A DNA stretch of 64,000 bases, taken from Ciona intestinalis. Taxonomy: Eukaryota > Chordata > Ascidiacea > Phlebobranchia > Cionidae. Position numbers and translations under genes: made by a program. Each line of letters opens with the position of its first letter. Within the stretch, counting starts at the first letter, position 1. Positions 1-12,200 of the stretch are shown piece after piece. The stretch is taken from contig NC_020175.2 in NCBI RefSeq assembly GCF_000224145.3, forward strand, positions 2,331,278 through 2,395,277. Direction: 5' to 3'. The notes below the pieces were generated by a model. The model saw nothing but the letters and a program-made list of their open reading frames with translations, did no database searches and was not told where the DNA came from.

Positions 1-74
1 AGTAATATATTTGGGCATGAACCTAAACACCATGGTGAAAATATATTTTAAAAATATGTGAAAACAAAGTCTTC

Positions 75-262
75 ATATTTATTTTTCATTTATTCCAGTT
101 TTTATTTTTTATTTTATTACATTTTTTCCCTTTCTATTTTCCATTTATTCCAGTTTAATTTTTTATTTTCCATTTTTTTCTTTTTATTTTCCATTTATTC
201 CAGTTTTCATTTTTATTTTCCATTTTTCTACCTTTTTTATTTTCCATTTATTTCAAAACTCC
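75..262 (+). repeat. Pyrimidine-rich tandem repeat with repeated TTATTCCAG ends
   Basis: Intronic stretch just upstream of the first visible exon of the CFAP92-like gene. A T-rich unit ending in CCATTTATTCCAG recurs about three times, so several acceptor-like CAG sites precede the acceptor used at 295-296. The open frame across it is only poly-pyrimidine translation. Confidence 0.6.
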
Positions 263-296
263 TACCCAGTTGTCATGAAACCATTTTTATTTCCAG

Positions 297-3200
297 GAGT
301 TAAAACAGTTTCATCGAAATTGTCCGAACCAAGTGGTTCAGTATGTGATTGTTATGTCACACTATCTCTTGATGGTCCATTGTTACCTCATGAACTGGAG
401 AAATCTCTTAACCCTCTTGTAATAAACTTAAAAGCAGTGAAAGACCTACCAGCAACACCAATACCTTACCAACAGTGAGTTTTTTTATTTATTTTTTTTT
501 ATATATAGTAGGGTATGGGAAGATTGGACACCTTTAGCACATAATATCCAAATATCGCGATCAAGTTTTAAGGAGTTACGAGAATACGTTCTTGTAATTC
601 TTTGACCGTTTTACGTTTACTACCAAATGGGACAAGAAAATCTGTTCTGTAATCTCCACCCCTCTATTTAAGGTGTGAATAAGGTACGATTTTATAATTC
701 TTTAAATTTTCTTTGTTTACTAGCAAATGGGACAAGAAAGTAGAATGAAAAGGTGTCCCATCTTCTCCAACCCTACTATATTTTATAACTGTAACTATAG
801 CACTATAGACGGAGCGTCCCTTTTTTATTCTGGGATACCGTTTTAAGGCTTTATGTTGTTACTATTGTAGTTATATGTGTCCTTAGGTGTTGCACTTAAT
901 AGTCATTACTGTTACTGCTTTTGAAATTGACTTGCCAAAAAGAGATAAATCTGTGACATTTATCTACTTTTAAGGTTTATTAGTGTTAATCTCATAACTT
1001 CTCAAACTATTTTATTGTCCCCTAAAAAATGCTGTATATATGTTGTCCTCTTTAAGTTGTATGTTTGTGTCCCCTTTAAACTCCTTAACTTTCTCCCCAT
1101 TGTTTTTGTATATATGTTTTCCCTGTTTTATTTTATGAGTATATAACCTAAGCTTTGTGGGGTTTTTGATTCATTACATTTATGTGCTACTGGTGTCAAC
1201 ATCCTTTTGAACTGAGTGACCTTGAGACTTTCAATTAGTATTAAAAATGTAGTGATATATATATATAATTTTTTTATTATTATTACTGTACACAATTTCA
1301 TAAACCATGTCTTTAACCCTAAATAGTAATTACTTACACCTGTCTAACCAATGTTTTTAGATTATCAGAGCTTTGCAAACCAGTTCACTGCCAATATTCA
1401 TTCCTGGGCCATCCAACTCATGTAACTGCTTCACGTCCACATGGAAAACATATTTATTTTGAAGATGTTCATGTCATACTGCTCGGTAAATTGAATTATA
1501 TATAATAATTTCTGCTGTTTTTGGCACCATTTTATTTTCTTAGTGTTTAGTTCGTCTGTTTTTCTGTGAATGTAAAGGAAGTCACTGGAGTCTAAAAATA
1601 AACATGGTTTGAACCTTTTTAGTGCATGGAGGTTAGACTGCTTTACCTTTTACTATTATGTACTTTTACTGCACTCAGAAAAAACATAAAACGTATAAAA
1701 TGCATCTCTAAACCTGTATTTTATTCTAATGAAAATGTGCAATAAATTATGTAATCTTTTTTTTTCTTATATGAATAAATTGATGGTGTTGGGTAATGAG
1801 TCAAACTTGGAGTAAATTTCAGGTTCTCAAGGACCTCACTCATACATAAAAGATTCGAATGAATAAATCCCATGTTTTGGATTATGTACTTAAGGCCTAA
1901 GTTGTTCATTACCCAACCCATGTAAATAAAAAACCTGCACCTTATAACTATACCCTACATACATAGGTGTAGTACCCACGCTTATTTTCTATCAATTAAA
2001 TGTAAATATGTGTTTTACTGTAAGCGTTTTTTAACAACTGTTGTTTTGTCGCTATATCCTGTATTTTTGCCTAAAACATTTCCAAATCTTTGCTACCGCA
2101 ATCAAGGAGACAAATATAGTTATTATATTTTTATTCTCTATAGGTTTGTTGGATGAAGGAGAGGTACGCGAGTTCATACAAGGCAACAAACTGATGCTGG
2201 AGGTTCATGATCGTGATCAGAAAGAACAAAGTGACACAGGGTAAGATACATGATAACCCGTAAGCTGGTACGAGGTGTAAGATACAGAACACACGTGTTA
2301 TAATGTCTGTAAATAACAACAGTTATCTTACATTATGTTTTCAGTTTAATTTTCTAAACGTTTGAAACTTGTGTGTTTTAATGTGAAAATATAGCATGCA
2401 TTTTTTATAAATGCTTTACAACTTTTCACTCTTTGTTTTTCCTCCCTATTGCACTTCTTACACCCAGTCAACACTTAAATCTTGAAAACGTTTTTTTTTT
2501 GGGTTAAAATAAAAAAAAAACTTTTTAATTTAAAACCCAAAAAACATGTTTTTAGATTTAAAACCAGAGAACTGATTTTATTTTATTCACACTTTTCTAC
2601 AATTCTCTCCTCCAGACAAGCGACCATATTTGGTGAAGAGAGAGACGACGACAAACTTTCTAATGTTGGTCTAGTTAGTGCCAAACGAACTGCGTTTAAT
2701 GCATTTCGTTCAAAAAAGCAAGGTTTTGATCCGTATGGTGTGGCTCACATGCCACTTGTTGATGTTCTTCGTGGTCAAACCACCATCAGATTACAGGTGA
2801 CAGATTACGGTTTTTATAATTGGTTTAGAAATTTTTAACGGCAACTGCTCCGACCAGTGGCGCACCCAGATGGATATAAAGGGGGGGGGATAAGTTCGCG
2901 GCCGTGTAACGTAGCGTCGTTTAATGGAGGGACGAGTTCGTGGCCGTGTAACGTAGCATCGTTTAACGTGGGACGAGTTCGCGGCCGTGTAACTTAGCGT
3001 CGTTTAACGGGGGACGAGTTCGCGGCCGTGTAACGTAGCATCGTTTAACGAGGGACGAGTTCGCGGCCGTGTAACGTAGCGTCGTTTAACGGGGTACGAG
3101 TTCGCGGCCATGTAACGTAGCGTCGTTTAACAAGGGACGAGTTCGCGGCCGTGTAACGTAGCATCGTTTAACTGGGACGAGTTCGCGGCCGTGTAACGTA

Positions 3201-6200
3201 GCGTCGTTTAACGGGGGACGAGTTCGCGGCCGTGTAACGTAGCGTCGTTTAACGTGGGACGAGTTCGCGGCCGTGTAACGTAGCGTCGTTTAACGGGGGA
3301 CGAGTTCGCGGCCGTGTAACGTAGCGTCGTTTAACGGGGGACAAGTTCGCGGCCGTGTAACGTAGCATCGTTTAACGAGGGACGAGTTCGCGGCCGTGTA
3401 ACTTAGCGTCGTTTAATGGGGGACGAGTTCGCGGCCGTGTAACGTAGCATCGTTTAACGAGGGACGAGTTCGCGGCCGTGTAACGTAGCGTCGTTTAACT
3501 GGGGACGAGTTCGCGGCCGTGTAACATAGCGTCGTTTAACGGGGGACGAGTTCGCGGCCGTGTAACTTAGCGTCGTTTAACGTGGGACGAGTTCGCTGCC
3601 GTGTAACATAGCGTCGTTTAACGGGGGACGAGTTCGCGGCCGTGTAACGTAGCGTCGTTTAATGGGGGACGAGTTCGCGGCCGTGTAACGTAGCGTCGTT
3701 TAATGGGGGACGAGTTCGCGGCCGTGTAACGTAGCGTCGTTTAATGGGGGACGAGTTCGCGGCCGTGTAACGTAGCATCGTTTAACGAGGGACGAGTTCG
3801 CGGCCGTGTAACGTAGCGTCGTTTAACTGGGTACGAGTTCGCGGCCGTGTAACGTAGCGTCGTTTAACAAGGGACGAGTTCGTGGCCGTGTAACGTAGCA
3901 TCGTTTAACGTGGGACAAGTTCGCTGCCGTGTAACGTAGCGTCGTTTAACGGGGGACGAGTTCGCGGCCGTGTAACGTAGCGTCGTTTAACGAGGGACGA
4001 GTTCGCGGCCGTGTAACGTAGCGTCGTTTAATGGGGGACGAGTTCGCGGCCGTGTAACGTAGCGTCGTTTAACGGGGGACGAGTTCGCGGCCGTGTAACG
4101 TAGCGTCGTTTAACTGGGTACGAGTTCGCGGCCATGTAACGTAGCATCGTTTAACAAGGGACGAGTTCGTGGCCGTGTAACGTAGCATCGTTTAACGAGG
4201 GACCATGCCTGCCAAAACACACGTAACCTCCCGAACGCACACACACTCGCACATACACTCAAGCAGACGAGTGCACGAGCCGGTGCGTTCGCATCAACGA
4301 ATTCTCGAATTTTACACTGCGACACTTGTTACGATTTATTGATATCAAAAAGGGGGGGACTAGTCCCCCTAATCCCCCCCCTGGGTGCGCCACTGGCTCC
4401 GACCCAGTGTTCACTAATGGGTTGTTCAAATTATCAGCCATTCGTAAAAAATAAAATGTTAATAGTATTAATCCAAAAAGTAACATACTCGGTAACTCAT
4501 AAGCCGACATGAGGTGTATAAAACATAATTTCTTATAACTGTGTTTAGAGTATATCTGTAATATATCATATAAAATATTTAATCAGATTTAGTGTTTTAT
4601 TTAAAATTTTTGACATTGTTTTTTTTTATATGCTTTCACCGCCTGGTGTATTATGAGCCTGAAAAGATTTTCCAGCAATTGTTTGTTTTGTGATGGTGAA
4701 GATACAACGCTTTTTAATGTTTTCTAAAAATTCAAAGTTATAATTTTCAAATTTTTTTTCAAAATTCTCTTACAACTTTTCCCTCTCAATTTTACAAAAG
4801 TAGAAAAATACCTTTTTCTCACCTTCTCTCACTTGTGCAGGCAAATGTGAACCCTTCCCCTGTACCTGACATGCTGCGTGACAACCCCGATTTATCGGGT
4901 AAAACACGGTTGGTTGGAATATCTGGTGAAGTAGATCGACCACAGAGGCCTCCTTTACATCCTGGCCATTACATCCATGCAGGAACGACTGTTAAAATGA
5001 CGCTTACATTGTCTCATCCATTTGTTCCTGCTCAGAACGTGCCTTGTTTGTTGCCGCTACCTAACCAGGTGTGTTGCGTTTAGTATGTAATTTAAAAGTA
5101 GTGTATTTGCATTACATAGTTATTACATTTGTTGCCAACATGTTTGTACTACCCCATACCCTTTGTATATCAAATGGTTGTAATTCAATAAGAATTTGTG
5201 TCAATTGTATATTGTATAAAAGACGCATGTTGTTACCTATTAATGTTATTCTCTATTATTCCTTTATAAAATGAAATCCATCTTTACAAAAGAACCAACA
5301 ATACAATACCTTGTTTTGGTAGAGACACTTATTTCAACACTGTAATCCCACATCACCAACATATTATTCATAGACATCTGTACCACAGGTGTGCCCATTC
5401 TCTCGTGTGATTTATTACTTCAGTTATTCGAACAAAACACTGCTCAAGCAAATTGAGGAGTTAGTGACAAGTACAAACGCCAAAGCGCTCAAGCTTGACC
5501 AGTTTGAGAAAGATGTTTTGGATGCTGCGTTGTCAACTTATAAGTTGTCTATGTAAGTAAGATAATTAAAAGTCCGGTGCCGTGGCATATTGGTTAGCGC
5601 GCCTGCCTGTAACCCAGAGGTAATGGGTTCATGGCTCGTCGCTGCTACCATTCTGAGGGTATGTCTCCTTTGGCAAGACACTTAACGGCAATTGCTCCAA
5701 CCCAGTGGTCACTAATGAGTTGTTCAAATTATCAGCCATNNNNNNNNNNNNNNNNNNNNNNNNNNNNNNNNNNNNNNNNNNNNNNNNNNNNNNNNNNNNN
5801 NNNNNNNNNNNNNNNNNNNNNNNNNNNNNNNNNNNNNNNNNNNNNNNNNNNNNNNNNNNNNNNNNNNNNNNNNNNNNNNNNNNNNNNNNNNNNNNNNNNN
5901 NNNNNNNNNNNNNNNNNNNNNNNNNNNNNNNNNNNNNNNNNNNNNNNNNNNNNNNNNNNNNNNNNNNNNNNNNNNNNNNNNNNNNNNNNNNNNNNNNNNN
6001 NNNNNNNNNNNNNNNNNNNNNNNNNNNNNNNNNNNNNNNNNNNNNNNNNNNNNNNNNNNNNNNNNNNNNNNNNNNNNNNNNNNNNNNNNNNNNNNNNNNN
6101 NNNNNNNNNNNNNNNNNNNNNNNNNNNNNNNNNNNNNNNNNNNNNNNNNNNNNNNNNNNNNNNNNNNNNNNNNNNNNNNNNNNNNNNNNNNNNNNNNNNN

Positions 6201-9200
6201 NNNNNNNNNNNNNNNNNGGCGCCGGTGATTGTTATTTTAGGATTTTTTACGTATGGCTGACAATTTAAACAATCCTTTAATGACCGCTGGGTTGGAGCAC
6301 TTACCACTAAGTGTCTTACCTAAGGACACATACGCCCACAATGAAGCACCGCAGAGCCTTGAACCTATTACCTCTGGGCTATAGCCTTACCAATTGTGCC
6401 ACAGCGCTAGACCATGATTTGTTCTATGCACACAATGCCTTTAGCTACTTATGTGACCATAATACTAACTGACAGGTTGTTTTGTTAAACAGGGAACAGA
6501 AAAAGAGCAAAACACTTGATGTGATCACTGGTTTCCATCTTATTGATGGTAACTTACACTGGATGGTGTTAGAGGGCTTAAGAGAGGGAGCAATGCAAAC
6601 TTTACTGCAAGCTATTCAAAGAAAGGAGCCTAAAGGTTTATTTATTAATAATTTTGTTCATACAACCAAGGTAGTCCATCTAGAGCAAGTTATAAGTTAA
6701 TATAAACCTAATTAACTTACTGGTCACATATGCCCACAATGGTAGAAGCGTCGAGCCTTGAACCCATAACCCTGGGTTACAGGCAGGCGCGCTAACCACT
6801 TTTGCCTTGGATTTAACCTAATTCAAAAATGTAAAATATTCCATAGATTTGACCCTCATCTGGTGTTCATATGGTTGAATAATTTTTGTGTAAGGAAATA
6901 CAGTAAGGATGTGGTGCGAAAATTATGTCCAATTATTTCTGTGATAAAAGATATAAAATTGGCCTAAATAGCATCGTCAGTCTCTTATGAAATAGAATCT
7001 ATTCAAAAAGATAAAGTTTTAAATTCTTTCCTAATAGTTTTTTAAAAGCATTGTTTATCTTAGGTTTTAAATTTTTCCATAGTTCAACTTTAAAACAAAC
7101 ACAATTTAATATTCAGATGGTGAAGTCCTCGTTCATCTCTTTGATTCCTCTCTCAGCTTCAGCACTCGGCTCTACTCTGGATTGGATGTTGATTTGTGTC
7201 GAGTTCGACTTCATCAACCAATCACTAAGATACTTCAGCAACCTCTTCTATACGTTAGAGATATGGTGCCTCACAAGTGCTTGGAATGCCTCACTAAAAT
7301 GCATGAGGTGAGTAGCTTTCATCTTTTTCATGCGTGTCGTAAACATACTTGGTAGAGTCTTTTGAACAGCAAGTCATGAACTAAAAACATCGTGTTTTTT
7401 TTCAAGTTCAATTATTTTTCAGTACGTACTGCAACCTAATATAAAACCGTATTACCATATAGGTAGGACCTAATTTCCCTTTACCTACAAAGGTTGCTTC
7501 CCAATTTACATTAGCAATGGTCGCTATATCGGTATTTGAATGAATGAATGAATGAATGAATGTAACTTACATTATCCTCGCGTGGCCGGAAAATGACAGT
7601 CGTTATCACACAAGTTTTACACCTCGTGCTAGCTTACGAGTTACCATGTATGTTACTTTGTGAGTGAATATTTATTTATTTTTATTTTTTGGATTTTTCT
7701 TTTTTTTATGAATGGCTAATAATTTGGACAACCCATTAGTGACCACTGGGTTGGAGCAATTGCCGTTAAGTGTCTTGCCCAAAGACACATATGCTTACAA
7801 TGGTAGCAGCGTCAAGCCTTAAACCCATTACCTCTTGGTTACAGGCAGGCACAACCACTATGCCACGGCACCTGATATAAAATAAATGATACTGTTTTAT
7901 CTTTAAATATAATATATAGTAGGGTGGGTAATATGGGACACCTTTTCATTCTATTTTTTTGTCCCATTTGGTAGTAAACAAAGAACATTTAAAGAATTAT
8001 AAAACCGTATCCTTACAACTCCCATAGACCGTTGTTGATTGTTCAAAACACAATCAGGATATTTGGATATTATGTGTTAAAGTGTCCCGTTTTTAACAAC
8101 CCTACTATATTACACATTGCTGTTCTGTTTTACATGCAAACATGAGTGTGTATGTAACATTGTTTTTCACTTTTTTCGTATGTTTGACTTGGCCAACCCA
8201 GAACTTATTATATTTTTATTATATAAATCATAAAACAGTTACGGTATAATTAAACCTAGCATTGTTTTTTTATTAATTTAACTTTTACTTTGTTAGATCT
8301 CAAACCTTACCAAGTTACGAGATGTTGTTCATTCCAATTGTTTCCCAACATCTGAAATGGTGATATCTATGAGCCGAGAGTTTGGGGTTCCTCTCACTTA
8401 TGAAGACTTTGAGAACAAACCTGAGATTAAAAACAATGAAACTGGTCAGTTATTTTAGTCAAAATATATAAAATTTCTGTACATTATATTGCTTCTTTTT
8501 CTATTTTATTGCCTTTTTCTTTATTAACAACCTTTTTCTTTATTTTTAAATACAACTTTTAGTTTTTCAAACCTAAATGTGATTTTTTTAAAAATTTATT
8601 ACTGTTATCAATTTAATTATTTCAGACAAATAAATAATAATACATCTCTATGCTATAATGTTTTTTTTTCTGTTTTATTGCAAACAACTTTTTATTTAAT
8701 ATTAAATACAATTTTTTTTTAAGAATATATATATATTTTTTTTTAAAACAAAAATCCATTTTTTTTTTAAATTCATTATTATTATTATTTTTCTAATTGT
8801 TTCAGACAAATATATAAAATATCTCTATTTTTAAACACAGTTTTTAAAAACTGAAATGAAAGTTTTTTAAAATTAATTATTGTTATTTTTTTAAAACTTT
8901 TTTAGACAAGGCGAATGAACTTCTAATAAAAGAGTCGGAACCAAAAAAGAAATACCCAGGCCGTCGTTGGACACCCATAGACAACAAGAATTCACAATTC
9001 ATGGAATTAATTCGCCAACGTGACTATGTGGAAGCACAAGCTGATTATGTCACTTTAAATATTGTAAGTTTTCTATATTTTGGTAAATTTGTTTTGGCAT
9101 GTATTTTTTGTATTTTGGTTAATTTATTGTTATTTATCTGGGAAAAAGTATCAAACTTGTTAAAATGCTTTGTATAAGTACATACAGTGAGTGTAAGTTT

Positions 9201-12200
9201 TCTATATTTTGGTAAATTTGTTTTAGCATATTTTTTTGGATTTTGGTTAATTTAATGTTATTTATTTTGGGAAAATAGGAGTATCAAATTTGTTAAAATG
9301 CTTGTATAACTACATACCGTGTCATCCAATTTGTTTAGCTATTATAAGAACTTTTTAAGGTAAGAAAAAAGTAGAAATAGTTAATTAGTAAAGAAAACTT
9401 TTAAAGTACAAAATAAAATATTACACAGTTAAAGCGATAAACTGTCGTTTGATCTTGCCATGGTATAAATTCTATTTTTTTCAATTTTATTATATTTTAA
9501 TGTTATTTTTTACAGAAAAAGCACAATAATTAATGTATAACTAAAGGCCTATAATTCTGTAAAAAATATATAATACAAAGATAAAAAAAAGCTTTGATAT
9601 TGTAAGTTCATCTATACCATGGTACAATTTGTTTAAGTATAATTTTTGGTATTCGGTATTTTGTTATAATTTATTATTATTTATTACAGAAAGAGCACAT
9701 TAATCAATTTGTAACTTAGGGCTTGTAATTCTGTAAAAAATGAAATATTACAAAGATAAAAAAATATTTAAATATTGTAAGTTTATCTATATTTTGGTGC
9801 AATTTGTTCTTGTAGGATTTGGTATAATTTAATGTTATTAATTACAGAAAATGCATATTAATCAATTTGTAACATAGGGTCTGTAATTCTCTAAAAAAAT
9901 ATTACAAAATTCAAAAAAAAATCAAAATCTCCCCTCTTTTAAAGGTTGCAGTCCAAGAAGCAGGCAAACGTCGCCGACCTCTCCACCCAACTGTTGGTAG
10001 TTTATCATTAGATATCCCAGCTCATAACTACAGCACACAAACACTCAACACAACAGAATTAGCAAAGGACAAACTAAGACAAATGTTGCTTCAGCAAGAT
10101 CCTGATGCACGGTAGGATAAAATGTCATATTTTTATTTTACATAATTATTTTTTACCTGTGTATAGTAGGGTGCGGGAAGACGGGACACCTTTAGCATAT
10201 AATATCTAAATATTCTGATCGTGTTTTAAACAATTAACGGTCTATGAAAGTCGTGAGGATACGGTTTTATAATTCTTTGAGTGTTATTTATTTACTATCA
10301 AATGTAATAAGAAAATAGAATGAAATGAGGCTCATCCCCCCCCCCCACTACTATAATCTCTTTTTATACAGCTTATATCACCAAATATACACACCCTTTA
10401 TTAAAAGTCTTGTTTTATCTTTACAAATGTTTTTGCCTGTGTAGCATGTGTGGAGCTCATTAATCTACTACATTTGCACAAAAAAAAATTGAGCATTAAA
10501 TAATTTTAACATTTTAACAATTATAAGGAACAAAATGTTGTAATCTATTTGTATAAACTAGAACGTCTAATTTAACTGCAAAAAAAGGAAGTATGGCCGC
10601 GTTTTCACAAAAAAAAATGACTTTAAAAAAGATATACTTTTTTACTGCATTCGAGGCATTAAACTGTGTTTTATGTTCACAGGTACGCATACCATCCCAC
10701 TTACAACTCAGCCATGCTTGTACCAATCAATGTGGATGCTTATTACAAGGAGCAGGATGAAGCAGCAAGAAGAGCTTGGAAGACGGAGCAGGGAATGCTC
10801 TTCCCTGGAATGAAAAGCAGTCGGGAGTGTAATGAACATCCTCTTAAACCGGATGACTCCAGAATCGAGGAGCTGCGTCTCAAATTCCGGGATAACGTTC
10901 TCCATAGGAATATTTTAGAGCCAACACTACAGCGAGATCGTATGAGGTGAAAGCTGCTGTTAAATTTTGTGTTGTTGTACATGGAAGTAACAGATATGTG
11001 TTTTCAGTTTTACCTATTTCTTTAATGATAGTAGAGCTGCTGTTAAATTTTGTGTTGTTGTACATGGAAGTAACATATTTGTGTTTTCAGTTTTACCTAT
11101 TTTTTTAATAATAGTAGAAAGATTTTGTTTACCCAAAAAGATGTAAACAAAAACACAGACATAACAGCTTTAAGAAGTCACATGTTAAGCAACTTTTGTA
11201 AATTGTCAATAACTTGGTAATTAGTATCAATTATGACATACAAATAAAGTTATTATTATTATGACAGACATTATGATCATACCTTTTGTACTTTAATAGT
11301 AAAATCGACTTTGTTTTTTGCCAAACTTGAGGTTCCACTTTAAACTTGTAGCTTTGAGCTTCTATAAAACCCAGTAAAATTGCTTGAGCATGCTGATATT
11401 AATGCCTTTGCATATGTATGGGGGATATTATGCTCATGCTCTACGCTGCTACCATTGTGGGCGTAAGTTCTTGGGCAAGAAACTTATCGGCAATTGTTCT
11501 AACCCAGTGGTCACTAATGGGTTGTCCAAACTATCAGCCATACATTAACAAAAAAAAAATAAAATAATAACCCACAAAGTAACATACATGGTAACTCGTA
11601 AGCTGGCACGAGGTGATAAACCCGTGTGATAACGACTGTCGTTTTCACGCGAGGATAAAGCAAGTTACATTCATTCATTTATTCAGTGGTCACTAATGGG
11701 TTTTCCAAATTATCAGCCATACATAAAAAATGAAAATATCCCCAAAAACTAATCACCAACAAAGTAACATACTTGATAACTCGTAAGCTGGCACGATGTG
11801 TATAAAAACAGAACAGTGTTTAACGGAGTGTTTAACGGCTGTCGGCCACGCAAGAATAAAGTACATTCATACTTATCCTAACTTTTCATTAAAATATTTC
11901 CAAATCTTCGCTACTGTAATTGCAAACACAAATCAAATAATTAATATCTTTAATTTTTAGTTGGGACCATCGTAAGGAAGACGTTGAGCTGTATCGACGC
12001 CCTGTTTCTTATTTTGGTAGTTCCCCCCCTGTTACTATTCATTTGGCTGGTCAGTTGTTAAAGGAAGAACAATTAAAAAATAAACGGTAAGACCTATCTG
12101 TGATTAGTTTCTAGTATTGCATTAGTAGAGTGTTAGGTATTTTGATAATAAATTACAAATTCGACAAAAAACAATTTAACGAAAAAGGATTTATATGAAC

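Noticed and set aside
2881..4203. Regular 41-bp repeats resembling a CRISPR array
   Set aside because: Units abut each other with no spacers, and the locus is animal with spliced genes; it is a minisatellite inside a DNA element.
5574..5739. tRNA gene-like head
   Set aside because: It is the SINE head; it lacks a full cloverleaf and recurs in many diverged copies.
6635..6700. Extension of CFAP92-like exon 7 to the stop at 6698-6700
   Set aside because: The AAAG/GTTTAT donor at 6635 gives the phase needed for the strongly coding exon 7117-7307, so the extension is more likely intron.
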